From contig MHAF01000098.1 in NCBI GenBank assembly GCA_001802865.1, positions 35,245 to 99,244 of the forward strand: DNA of 64,000 nucleotides, in the 5' to 3' direction. A program made the translations under genes and the position numbers. Each line of letters begins with the position of its first letter. Position 1 is the stretch's first letter. The stretch comes from Ignavibacteria bacterium RBG_16_34_14 (GTDB lineage Bacteria > Bacteroidota > Ignavibacteria > Ignavibacteriales > Ignavibacteriaceae). A model generated the notes under the pieces. The model saw nothing but the letters and a program-made list of their open reading frames with translations. It had not been told where the DNA came from and made no database searches. This document shows positions 1-9,007 of this stretch, piece after piece.

Positions 1-749
1 TCATCTAAAGAAAAATCATTCTCTATTCGAGCAACTTCTTCTCCTTCATAATCAAATAAAATATTTTGAAGTTTCCCTCTTCTTAAAATTTTATCTTTAT
101 TCTCAACCTTTATTTTAACCTCCACTGTTGCTGATTCTTGAGATACATATGGAGTTGTTACAAAAATTCCCCAATGTGCTATATGAAGTGGATAAGTTTT
201 GACCAGCCATACGTGTCTGTAAATTCCTGATCCGGTATACCAGCGTGTATTTGGCTGTTTTGAATTATCAACTCTTACAGCAATAATGTTTTCTCCTTCA
301 ACAAGATATGGAGTTAATTCATAAAAAAAACTGCTGTATCCATAAGGATATCTTCCAAGATGATGACTATTTATCCAGACATCGCTATTCATATATACAC
401 CGTCAAACTCAATCCAGATATGTTTGTCTAAATCTTCTTTATTAATCTGGAAATGTTTCCTATACCAACCGATTCCTGTTGGAAGATAACCACCACTCCC
501 TCCGGTTGGTTCATCTTTATTGTATTCGCCTTCGATACTCCAGTCGTGTGGAAGATTTAATAAACGCCAGTTATTATCATCATTAGAAGTTTGTTCAGCA
601 CCCTGTTGATCTCCAAGCTGAAACCGCCAGTTGAAATCCATTAACAATTTCTGCCGGTTTGACTCACTGTTTTGAGCAAATAAACTCCAGCAAAAGAATC
701 CAACGAATATAAAAATGATATGACAGAAAGTATTTTTAAGATGATTCAT
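1..749 (-). CDS. Glycoside hydrolase family 2 beta-galactosidase-like protein, N-terminal part (cut by window edge)
   Basis: The reading frame is open from an ATG at 749 to the left edge, giving about 249 residues; an ATG two codons upstream (755) is also possible. A Sec signal peptide of about 26 residues ends near FAQ. The following sequence matches the GH2 jelly-roll sugar-binding domain of bacterial beta-galactosidases: LPHDWSIEGEY, GWYRKHF and WYTGSGIYRHVWL. The catalytic barrel lies outside the window, so activity cannot be checked. It is the last visible gene of the galT/galK run, where removing terminal galactose from oligosaccharides made by the GH53 enzyme would fit. GH2 family membership is clear; the galactosidase specificity is inferred from motif and context. 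Confidence 0.85.
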   Translation of the reverse strand, partial: MNHLKNTFCHIIFIFVGFFCWSLFAQNSESNRQKLLMDFNWRFQLGDQQGAEQTSNDDNNWRLLNLPHDWSIEGEYNKDEPTGGSGGYLPTGIGWYRKHFQINKEDLDKHIWIEFDGVYMNSDVWINSHHLGRYPYGYSSFFYELTPYLVEGENIIAVRVDNSKQPNTRWYTGSGIYRHVWLVKTYPLHIAHWGIFVTTPYVSQESATVEVKIKVENKDKILRRGKLQNILFDYEGEEVARIENDFSLD

Positions 750-778
750 AATCATTACAGTTTTATAAAAGGATTATA

Positions 779-982
779 TCACTCAACTATTACATTCTTA
801 TTTTTAATTATATAGATCAATCCCACTACAACCATTAAACCTCCCCACCAAATGTTGGGATATAATTCGCCTAAAACTGCATTCGTTTCAGCTGGGGAAA
901 TAAGCAGGTACAAACCAGTTAATAATAAAATGCTGCCAATAGTAAAAAGAATTAATCCTACGAAATACCAGATTGGTTTCAT
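779..982 (-). CDS. Small two-helix membrane protein
   Basis: This 67-residue protein has two hydrophobic segments, roughly residues 5-27 and 43-59, linked by a short loop, and a lysine-rich tail. An ATG at 982 is preceded by a GGAG-like ribosome-binding site a few bases upstream. It sits 12 bases after the sodium:sugar symporter gene, so it is probably cotranscribed and could be a small accessory subunit or an inner-membrane protein of unknown role. I recognise no family. That it is a real gene rests on its position in the operon, its ribosome-binding site and its coherent membrane topology. Confidence 0.6.
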   Translation of the reverse strand: MKPIWYFVGLILFTIGSILLLTGLYLLISPAETNAVLGELYPNIWWGGLMVVVGLIYIIKNKNVIVE

Positions 983-994
983 ATATTCTCCGTT

Positions 995-2656
995 TTACCA
1001 GTAATAAATATTAAGAATAATTAAAACTATTAAAGAAATAATTCCCCAGAATTCTGGTTTTTGAATCAACCTAAGATCCTTATCAATTGTTTCAGGAGTT
1101 AATCCTTTAACCAGACCAACTAATTCTTCTTTCGGTTTCTTTTTAGTAAAAAGGCTGATTAAAATAGTTGCAGAAAAACAAATTAACCAAGCCCACCAAG
1201 CACGCCAGAAATTTGCAGCCATATCAGATGAAACATCCGACATTGTTATTAAGCTTAAGCTTACCCATTGAAATTTAACTGCAAGATACATTATAATAGA
1301 TGAGCCCATCCCTAATACTAATCCCCAGAATGCACCATTAGGAGTAATCCAGACAACAAACATTCCTAGAAGCATTGTTGCAAACAACGGAGCGTTAACC
1401 CAAGAAAATATAGCCTGCATATAATCCATTATGCTTGGAAAACTTTTTGCCCAGTAAGCAGTTATTAAACTTATAAGCACACCAACTATAGTGGCTGCTC
1501 TTCCCATCCACAATAGATGAGCATCGGAAGCTTTTTTATTTATAACAGATTTATAAATATCATAAGTCCAAACGGTATTGAAGGCACTGATATTTCCTGC
1601 TTGTCCAGCCATAAAACCTGCAAGCAGAGCCGTTACTCCCAATCCCACTAATCCACTGGGATAATAGCGTGCTATTAAAAGGGGCAGCGCTGAATCATAA
1701 TTAACCTGGCTTCCGTCTTTAAGTAATGCAAAGCCGCTGTTCGGATCATTTGCAAGTACAAGCGCAATTAAGCCGGCAAGAATAACTAAAAATGGCAAAG
1801 CCATTTTAAAGAATGAAGCGAGGATAGGAGTCATCCGGGCTGTTCTTAAATCTTTTGCAGAAAATGCTCTCTGCACTACAAGAAAATCTGTAGTCCAATA
1901 TCCAAATGAAAGCACAAATCCTAAACCTAAAACTATTCCTCCCCAATGAATAAGCATTCCGTTCTCAGCAGGATTACCTGAAGTTGACCATAGTGTATTG
2001 AACGATGCTGGAATCCGGCTGAATATTTCTTGTATACTTCCTATTTCCACTATACCTAAAATGGAAACAAGAAATAATCCAAACCATATTAAAAAGAATT
2101 GAATTATTTCCGTAAAAATGGCTGACATTAAACCGCTGAGAGTTACATATACGGCTACGGTTACTGCCGATATCCACATACTTGCATCCCAATTCCACCC
2201 AAAAAAAGTATGAAGCACTAATGCCATAGCATATAGATTTATTCCTGAAACCAGGACTGTCATTATACCAAATGCAATTCCATTCAGAACTCTTGTCTTC
2301 TCATCAAAACGAAGTTTAAGATAACCTGGAATGGATTTGATTTTACTGCTGTAATAAAATGGCATCATATAAATGCCTAGGAAAAGCATTGCGGGAATCG
2401 CCCCTATCCAATAGAAATGAGCAACATACATTCCATACTTAAAAGTATTTCCTGTCATTCCCAATAATTCAAGAGCGCCAAGATTAGCAGATAAAAAAGC
2501 AAGTCCGGCAACCCAAGAACTGTTTCTTCTTCCCGCAAGAAAAAAATCTTCTTCGTTTTTTGTAAATTTTTTAAGATAAACACCTATACCAAGTACAAAT
2601 GCAAAGTAGATTGCAATAATTATCCAGTCTACAAAGTTTAACCCTATTGTGTTCAT
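995..2656 (-). CDS. Sodium:solute symporter (SSS/SGLT family), probable sugar uptake
   Basis: The 553-residue protein is strongly hydrophobic throughout, with about 13-14 membrane segments as expected for the SSS family. Near the N terminus it carries the family hallmark FFLAGRRNSSWVAGL, and around residue 255 the segment FGYWTTDFLVVQRAFSAK typical of sodium/sugar symporters. It follows galK by 23 bases and precedes the small membrane protein and the GH2 gene. The context suggests uptake of galactose or short galacto-oligosaccharides across the inner membrane using the sodium gradient. The substrate is inferred, since SSS members also carry other solutes. Confidence 0.9.
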   Translation of the reverse strand: MNTIGLNFVDWIIIAIYFAFVLGIGVYLKKFTKNEEDFFLAGRRNSSWVAGLAFLSANLGALELLGMTGNTFKYGMYVAHFYWIGAIPAMLFLGIYMMPFYYSSKIKSIPGYLKLRFDEKTRVLNGIAFGIMTVLVSGINLYAMALVLHTFFGWNWDASMWISAVTVAVYVTLSGLMSAIFTEIIQFFLIWFGLFLVSILGIVEIGSIQEIFSRIPASFNTLWSTSGNPAENGMLIHWGGIVLGLGFVLSFGYWTTDFLVVQRAFSAKDLRTARMTPILASFFKMALPFLVILAGLIALVLANDPNSGFALLKDGSQVNYDSALPLLIARYYPSGLVGLGVTALLAGFMAGQAGNISAFNTVWTYDIYKSVINKKASDAHLLWMGRAATIVGVLISLITAYWAKSFPSIMDYMQAIFSWVNAPLFATMLLGMFVVWITPNGAFWGLVLGMGSSIIMYLAVKFQWVSLSLITMSDVSSDMAANFWRAWWAWLICFSATILISLFTKKKPKEELVGLVKGLTPETIDKDLRLIQKPEFWGIISLIVLIILNIYYW

Positions 2657-2679
2657 TTATTTTTCCTAATAAGAAATTG

Positions 2680-3960
2680 TTAAATGTTAGTTAAACAAAC
2701 AGCACCATAATATCTTACTGATAAAATTTTAACTGAATCTTCATTAAAAACTCTGGATATATAATCAATATATTCATCAACTAAATATTCCGGCAGAAAT
2801 AATTGTATAGTTCCTGCAAATCCACCACCGTGAACTCGGCAAGCTCCTTTCCCTTTTTCTTTTATGAAAATGTCACTTAATGCTAATGCAATTGATATTT
2901 CCTGCTCTTCAAAATTATGAGGAGAATATATATTCTGAAGATATTTATAAGAAGAATTTCCTGACTCATTAACTAAAGATAAAAATTCCTCAAAGTTATT
3001 TTCACTTAATGCTTCTACCTGTTTTTCAACTCTTTTATTCTCTTCAAGAAAGTGAATTGAACGGAGGATTGCTCTGTCGCTAACTACCTTTCTTAGTGGT
3101 TTAATTTCCAGAAGCAATTTCTCAAGTGATATTTCAGAAAGGTATCCTTTATTAAAATATTTCGCTACCTGTTTCATCTCTTCAGGAATTGCTGCATAAT
3201 CTTCAGTTAAGTCAGCATGATTGGCTTCAGTTTGAACTATTATCATTTTATATCCTGCAGCAAGGAAATCAAAATCAATTTTTTTAATTATTGGTTTTTC
3301 AGGATTATAAAAATCTATCCCTATTATCCCGCCCGTTGCACAAGTTAGCTGATCCATTAAGCCACAAGGTTTTCCGAAGTAGTTATTTTCTGCATACTTA
3401 CCAATAATTGCAATCTCTTCAGTAGATATTTTCCCATCGTTATATAGATAATTAAAAATTGAACCAATCAAAACTTCAATAGTAGCTGATGAACTTAATC
3501 CCGAACCAATCATTACATCACTCGAGACAAATGCATTAAAACCTCCAGTAGAATAACCAAATTTTTTCAATCCTGAAGCTATGCCTCTTATCAAAGCTTT
3601 AGTTGAAGCTTTTTCTTCTTCAACATAATCAGTACTTAATAAATTCACTGTAAAAGGCTCAATATTATTTTCAGAATATAAAACCACTTCATTATTATTA
3701 TTTGGAGAGACTGCTGCTATTGAATCGAGATTAATACTTGCAGCTAAAACTTTTCCATGATTGTGGTCGGTATGATTTCCGCTTATTTCAGTTCTGCCAG
3801 GTGAACTAAAAAATTTTACAGGTTTGATTCCAAATATTTTTTCAAAATTACTACTTAACTTTTTATATCTGTTTCTTTGATAAAAAAATATTTTTTCATC
3901 ATTTACATAAAGATCTTTTAAAGCTATTTCAGGATTTGTAACAGGTAAATTTATATTCAT
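2680..3960 (-). CDS. galK: Galactokinase
   Basis: It phosphorylates alpha-D-galactose at C1 with ATP, the first committed step of the Leloir pathway. The 426-residue protein shows the GHMP-kinase layout in order: the galactokinase signature GRTEISGNHTDHN near residue 55, the phosphate-binding loop GSGLSSSATIEV near 150, CGLMDQLT containing the likely catalytic Asp, and the C-terminal GGGFAGT motif. It lies 9 bases after the aldose epimerase gene and in the same run as galT. The GRTEISGNHTDH variant differs slightly from the commoner GRVNLIGEHTDY, which is normal in this phylum. Confidence 0.95.
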   Translation of the reverse strand: MNINLPVTNPEIALKDLYVNDEKIFFYQRNRYKKLSSNFEKIFGIKPVKFFSSPGRTEISGNHTDHNHGKVLAASINLDSIAAVSPNNNNEVVLYSENNIEPFTVNLLSTDYVEEEKASTKALIRGIASGLKKFGYSTGGFNAFVSSDVMIGSGLSSSATIEVLIGSIFNYLYNDGKISTEEIAIIGKYAENNYFGKPCGLMDQLTCATGGIIGIDFYNPEKPIIKKIDFDFLAAGYKMIIVQTEANHADLTEDYAAIPEEMKQVAKYFNKGYLSEISLEKLLLEIKPLRKVVSDRAILRSIHFLEENKRVEKQVEALSENNFEEFLSLVNESGNSSYKYLQNIYSPHNFEEQEISIALALSDIFIKEKGKGACRVHGGGFAGTIQLFLPEYLVDEYIDYISRVFNEDSVKILSVRYYGAVCLTNI

Positions 3961-3969
3961 ATTTTAAAA

Positions 3970-4941
3970 TTATTGTTTAAGTAATGAAAATCCCATTGAT
4001 ACAGACCAGAATTCTTCGGGTTTCAAGATGATTAATCCCTCCCTGTTATTAAATGCATCTATACTTGAAGTCATCGGTTCAACTGCAATGGAGTTTCTAT
4101 CAGGAGGAATATAAAGGACCAGGTAATTATATTTATTTATTCCTGATTCATGCCAGATTTTAAGTTTATAATCTGCGTTGTTAGGAATAATATAGATGAA
4201 GTTAATTTCATTATTTTCAGAATACCTGAACAGATTGTCCAATTTTTTATTTTTTAAATCTATATGATGATAAGATCCATTACTTAAAGAACTAACAATA
4301 CCATTTGGAATATTATTTTGATCAAGTTCTAACTTCTCCATAGCATTAAACTCAATTGAAAGATTATCAACATTTGTATCTAAAGCATAATAGGGATGCC
4401 ATCCATCTGTAAATAAAATTTCTGAGTTGTTTAAATTAAAAACCTTTGTTGTTATAATAACTTCTCCAGTTAATGTAAATTTATAAACCACAGATACTTT
4501 GAAACAAAATGGATATCCTTCCATTTTTTTTAATGATTCATATTCTAATTCAACTTCAGCATATTCTTTCAAAATATTTTTCGAAATGATATTAAACTTT
4601 GCATTATATAAAAAACCGTGACAAGCATTTCCTTCATCTTTATAATTTATAGGAAGCTCAAAATTCTGGTTATTAAAAGTATACTTTCCATTTCTAATCC
4701 TATTAGCAAAAGGGAACAGTTTTACATTATTAAAAATATCATCATTTGATATTAAGTTCTCATCTTTCAACTCTTTTAGAACCGGAATTAATGAATTACC
4801 AAAATTAAGAAACGCAGAATTTAATCTGGCTCCAAGATTTGGCAAAATACTGAGAAATCCGCCGGTAATTTTATTTTTAATATTAATATGATGAAATAAT
4901 GTATCTTGATTCTGTTCTGTTATTTGAAATTGGCTATTCAT
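3970..4941 (-). CDS. galM: Aldose 1-epimerase (mutarotase) family protein
   Basis: It interconverts alpha and beta anomers of aldoses, supplying alpha-galactose to galactokinase. The 323-residue protein has no signal peptide and carries the family's expected residues: a His in NACHGFLYNA, the HPYYALD segment, and a late VEPMTSSIDAF segment with the likely catalytic Glu. It overlaps the upstream glycosidase gene by an ATGA junction (4938-4941) and sits directly before galK, which supports a galactose role. The protein is diverged from E. coli GalM, so a related hexose-epimerase activity cannot be excluded. Confidence 0.82.
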   Translation of the reverse strand: MNSQFQITEQNQDTLFHHINIKNKITGGFLSILPNLGARLNSAFLNFGNSLIPVLKELKDENLISNDDIFNNVKLFPFANRIRNGKYTFNNQNFELPINYKDEGNACHGFLYNAKFNIISKNILKEYAEVELEYESLKKMEGYPFCFKVSVVYKFTLTGEVIITTKVFNLNNSEILFTDGWHPYYALDTNVDNLSIEFNAMEKLELDQNNIPNGIVSSLSNGSYHHIDLKNKKLDNLFRYSENNEINFIYIIPNNADYKLKIWHESGINKYNYLVLYIPPDRNSIAVEPMTSSIDAFNNREGLIILKPEEFWSVSMGFSLLKQ

Positions 4942-7505
4942 TCTTGAGTCTTTATCAGGTAGATTTTTTTGAGTTTAATTCCATAATTATTCAATCCTTC
5001 ATCCAATTCGGGTAATGGAATCGAAATCTGGATGGATTCAAGTTTTAGACTTTTAATTTTGTTTGATTGTGGAATTGATTCAAACCAGTAAGGAAGAAAA
5101 GTTGGATAAGGTCTTGGTAATAATGCAAACTTAAATTTCTCCGGTTGAGATAAAGGTATAATTAAATTTTCATAACTGGTTTTAATCGGTATCGTTCTTT
5201 CAAATCCTGTAGTATTATCATAAAGAACTTTAACTGTAATGGAATCTAAATCTTCAGAAGTGCTTTTCATTTCAAGATTAAGTTTATCATTAACACCTGG
5301 CTTAATATTCTTTAGATACTCTCCAATATAAAACTGCATAGCTAACTCAGAAAATTTTTCTCTGACCTTGTTTATAACAACACTTAACTCCTGTTCATAA
5401 TCCTCATCGAAAGTATAATCAATTCCGTATTGAACAAATCTCCAGATATTTGATGTAATTAAATTATCAGCATCCGTTTCAGGATTATAAACGAGAATTT
5501 TATCAGATGGGGGTAGAATAGAAAGCTTAAAAGATTCGCCAGGGTTGAACGACCAAAACTCAGGGGAAATATTTAATCTTCCGGGAAATGTAAGAATCTC
5601 GTTATCATTATTTATAGCTACAAAATAGTTTATCACTCCATTTAATAATATTTCCTTGGGAAGAATAAATTCATAAATAAAATCATCAGATTTTACAAAT
5701 TGAATTTTTTGATAGTTTCGCCAGCCCGGTTTTGTTATATACACAGCAGGGTTAAGATTTTCTTCTTTGCAATAAATTTCAATTACAATTTTCTTTTCTT
5801 CATTCTCATTAAAAGCCGAAGGTGTAAGATTTTTTATTTCGGTTGATTGAAAATCATTAATAAATTCTCCATACTCCTTTATCATTTCAAAATCTGTATT
5901 ACCTGTGCTATAATTAGTTATAGAAAAATTTTTATCATTTGTAATGAAGTAAACACCGGGCTCAAGTTTAACAGTGTAATTAACAGCTGCTTGAAAATTT
6001 TCGTTATCAGAATAAATTTTAAAATCAGGGTTTAAATCAGGAAGATTAATTTTCATTTTATGGGATTTCCAGAGCAGCTTTGCAACAAGTTCATCAAGTC
6101 CATTTCTGCCAAACGGGTTTTTAATCCAAACTGCGTCAGGAAATAACTCCAATTTCCAAACATTATTATTGACTTCATCTAAAAAATATGTTCCTCTTCC
6201 ATCATAATTAATTAATTTAGAATTTCCATAGCCGGCAATATGTTTTAGTTGTTTAATATCAACAGGGGATGTTTCATTATTGTTTGAATAATAAAATCTT
6301 TCCGAAGTATTAAGCAGACTGAGATTCATATTGTAATCAACCAACACGTTGCTCATAATAACTGATGAATTATCAATTTTCTTTGGTGAAATCTCCTCTT
6401 TGTTAAAAAGATAAGCTGATATAAGAAAGCTTAACGCTTTTTGAGGTGTGTAAAGTAAATTCAAAAAATGAGTTGAATACTCTGAGTTGTATTGTGCGAT
6501 TGAAGTAGGATCGTAGCAGAACATCGTTGCCCATTGCATTCCGGCTTCTTTAAAACTGTGAGCCATAACGGGATACATATAAGATTTTCCAATATCAGCA
6601 GCATCAAATTCATAAACTATTTTAGCTTTATTTTTTATTTTCTCTGTATGATCCGGAAGCGGATAAGAAAGAACATTAGGAAGAAAATTTCCTTTTAGCT
6701 CACTGTATTTTACTAATCCAGTTGGATACCACTGAAATGAAATTCCTTCTATGTTTGATGAAGCAACCCCTTCCCACTGCTCTTTACCCGGATTCTCACT
6801 TATGTTAAAGAAGATTGGTTTTGTTATACCTACATCTCTTAAAGCTTTAACTGTAGTGTTCACGTAATTTGTAACACTATCTTTATTGAGAGAAAGATTT
6901 GGTTCGTTAAAAATTTCAAATCCAATTATGTAATCTTCATCCCTATAAGTTTTGCCTGTATAGGAATTTTTATGATTAACAAATTGTTTGAGATAATTTA
7001 CGTGTGCCTTAAGAACTTCTGGTTTAGTTGTTGACTCTATCTTGGAATAGAAAGTTGAGAAGCCGGTTGTTTCGATATCAGGTTCGGGCCAGCCCGTTCC
7101 CCACCATGCAATCGGTGTAAGAATAATGTAAATATTATTTTCAATTAATTTTGAAATCAAGTAATCCAGCAATTCAATATGTTCATTCTCAATCAGGTTT
7201 CCTTCTCTATCTGAAACTTCCCTGTCCCATACATGAATACGATAAGCATTTAACCCAAGTCTATTAAATTGCTGAATATCGAGATCAATAATTTCTTTGT
7301 GCGAAATGCTTTTATCTTTTAAAGCCCTGTATGAAAAAGCAAAAGGTGTTGAATAATTTACACCAAAGAAATAAGCTTCTTCTTTATTTATGGTCCATCT
7401 CATTCTTCCGGATGAATCTACATAAATAAGATCCGACGAGCTTTGTGCAGAAATATTCGGGAGAAAAAGAAATGAGAAGAACAATATTTTTAGTAAAAAT
7501 TTCAT
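4938..7505 (-). CDS. Secreted clan GH-A glycoside hydrolase (GH5/GH2-barrel-like), large multidomain
   Basis: This 855-residue protein begins with a Sec signal peptide ending near SAQ at residue 21. Residues about 35-370 form a TIM-barrel glycosidase of clan GH-A type: NRLGLNAYRIHVWD, then the acid/base Glu201 in EIFNEPN, and the likely nucleophile Glu299 in IVYEFDAADI. The C-terminal 450 residues look like beta-rich accessory domains. No type IX tail is seen. Both neighbours overlap by ATGA junctions (GH53 upstream, aldose epimerase downstream), tying it to galactan breakdown. I cannot assign a CAZy family. An exo-acting galactosidase or a glycosidase for side chains would fit the context. 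Confidence 0.75.
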   Translation of the reverse strand: MKFLLKILFFSFLFLPNISAQSSSDLIYVDSSGRMRWTINKEEAYFFGVNYSTPFAFSYRALKDKSISHKEIIDLDIQQFNRLGLNAYRIHVWDREVSDREGNLIENEHIELLDYLISKLIENNIYIILTPIAWWGTGWPEPDIETTGFSTFYSKIESTTKPEVLKAHVNYLKQFVNHKNSYTGKTYRDEDYIIGFEIFNEPNLSLNKDSVTNYVNTTVKALRDVGITKPIFFNISENPGKEQWEGVASSNIEGISFQWYPTGLVKYSELKGNFLPNVLSYPLPDHTEKIKNKAKIVYEFDAADIGKSYMYPVMAHSFKEAGMQWATMFCYDPTSIAQYNSEYSTHFLNLLYTPQKALSFLISAYLFNKEEISPKKIDNSSVIMSNVLVDYNMNLSLLNTSERFYYSNNNETSPVDIKQLKHIAGYGNSKLINYDGRGTYFLDEVNNNVWKLELFPDAVWIKNPFGRNGLDELVAKLLWKSHKMKINLPDLNPDFKIYSDNENFQAAVNYTVKLEPGVYFITNDKNFSITNYSTGNTDFEMIKEYGEFINDFQSTEIKNLTPSAFNENEEKKIVIEIYCKEENLNPAVYITKPGWRNYQKIQFVKSDDFIYEFILPKEILLNGVINYFVAINNDNEILTFPGRLNISPEFWSFNPGESFKLSILPPSDKILVYNPETDADNLITSNIWRFVQYGIDYTFDEDYEQELSVVINKVREKFSELAMQFYIGEYLKNIKPGVNDKLNLEMKSTSEDLDSITVKVLYDNTTGFERTIPIKTSYENLIIPLSQPEKFKFALLPRPYPTFLPYWFESIPQSNKIKSLKLESIQISIPLPELDEGLNNYGIKLKKIYLIKTQE

Positions 7506-8890
7506 TTAAGAAGAATTGCTTTAATGGAAGCCGATTTCTTTTCAGTAATTAGTATAATTAAATAAATACCCGAAGGAAGAATATTATTATTTGCATCTCT
7601 GCCATTCCATCCTATTGAATTTTCACCAGCATTTTTTATTTCGTTAATCAAAATGTTGATCTCTTCACCAAGAGAGTTGTACACAACTAATTTTACATTC
7701 GTTTTCTGAAGCAATTCATAATTTATCCTTGTTACAGGATTAAAGGGATTGGGGTAATTCTGATGTAATTTGAAATCTAAAATTTCATTTTCCAGATCAT
7801 TAACAGATACAGGTTCATGAAATGCTGATAAAGAATTTAAAGCTTCCCCTTGAAAATTAAATAATGTTAGATTTTCCCAGGGTGACCCGATAGGTTGCAC
7901 TGAAATATATTCAGGAGCCCAATAAAATAACCCAAGACCTTTGTTGTTCGGTACATTTTTAATAATCTCTATTAGATCATATAGAAAATTGAATTGCCCT
8001 TCTACCGTAGCTGAATATCCCTGGTGAAGCTGGGAGGAATTCCAGACAAAATTGTTATGGTTATCGAAATATTCCAATGTCCATGGATATGCAGCCTCTG
8101 CAACAATTATCTCTTTATTGTATCTCGTTGCTAAGTCATTAAGATTCTGAGTTAAATCAGATAATGTTCCATGCCACCACGGATAAAATGATTGACCAAT
8201 TATATCAAATGGTACCTGGTAGGAATTTAAATTATCAAAAAACCATCTGCTGCCGTTATTGTCACCTCCCCGATCAATATGAATCAAAATTGGAATTGTT
8301 GAATCAGGAACTGCATCGAGCACTGCATTTCTCGCAGTCTTTAAAAGATTTGTAAACTGCTGCCATTGTTGTGGTGTATTATATGAACCGCCAACTCTGC
8401 CTTCAGGCCAGAGAAATCCGCTTATGATTTCATTTCCAATTTGAACCATATCAGGCAAGGCATTTATTTCATCAAATGCCTGTATCACATTAAGAGTATA
8501 GGAATAAATACTATCTACTAATTCCTGATAAGAAAGAGACTGCCATGCAACAGGTTTATTTTGCTGACCTGGATCAGCCCAGCTGTCTGAGTAATGAAAA
8601 TCCAGAAAAAATTTTAATCCATTCTGTTTTATTCTGCTTGCCATCTGAAGAGTGCTTGCAAGCCCACAATAACCATTTGCGGGTGAATGCCAGAGCCGAA
8701 GCCGTATGTAATTGATTTCATTCAGACTGAAAATTTCTAATGGATCGGTTTGTACTCCATTTATATTATATACTCCGCCTAAATCTTCTATCTGAGGAAT
8801 GAAAGATACATCTGCACCTTTAATAAACTCAGAAGACTGGGCAAATAATAAAGAATCTAAAAAAAATATTAAAAAGAAAAACTGTTTCAT
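7502..8890 (-). CDS. Arabinogalactan endo-beta-1,4-galactanase (GH53) with type IX secretion tail
   Basis: It cleaves beta-1,4-galactan backbones. The 462-residue protein has a signal peptide ending near FAQ at residue 18. The GH53 barrel has the hallmarks IRLRLWHSP, LDFHYSDSWADP, the acid/base Glu154 in QIGNEII, and the nucleophile Glu265 in VAEAAYPW. Residues from about 373 to the end are a type IX sorting domain starting with QNYPNPFNP and ending in a short basic-hydrophobic strand, predicting export and surface attachment. It overlaps the next glycosidase gene by 4 bases. This is the strongest evidence that the locus targets galactan. Confidence 0.94.
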   Translation of the reverse strand: MKQFFFLIFFLDSLLFAQSSEFIKGADVSFIPQIEDLGGVYNINGVQTDPLEIFSLNEINYIRLRLWHSPANGYCGLASTLQMASRIKQNGLKFFLDFHYSDSWADPGQQNKPVAWQSLSYQELVDSIYSYTLNVIQAFDEINALPDMVQIGNEIISGFLWPEGRVGGSYNTPQQWQQFTNLLKTARNAVLDAVPDSTIPILIHIDRGGDNNGSRWFFDNLNSYQVPFDIIGQSFYPWWHGTLSDLTQNLNDLATRYNKEIIVAEAAYPWTLEYFDNHNNFVWNSSQLHQGYSATVEGQFNFLYDLIEIIKNVPNNKGLGLFYWAPEYISVQPIGSPWENLTLFNFQGEALNSLSAFHEPVSVNDLENEILDFKLHQNYPNPFNPVTRINYELLQKTNVKLVVYNSLGEEINILINEIKNAGENSIGWNGRDANNNILPSGIYLIILITEKKSASIKAILLK

Positions 8891-9007
8891 TAACTATTCG
8901 TATCACTGTTGTTAGTTATTCAATTCAATTCTATAACTCTCAATCAAGTAAAAATTTATTTCTTTCAAAAAATTATAGAAAAATAAATCAGTAAAAATAT
9001 TTTGCAC

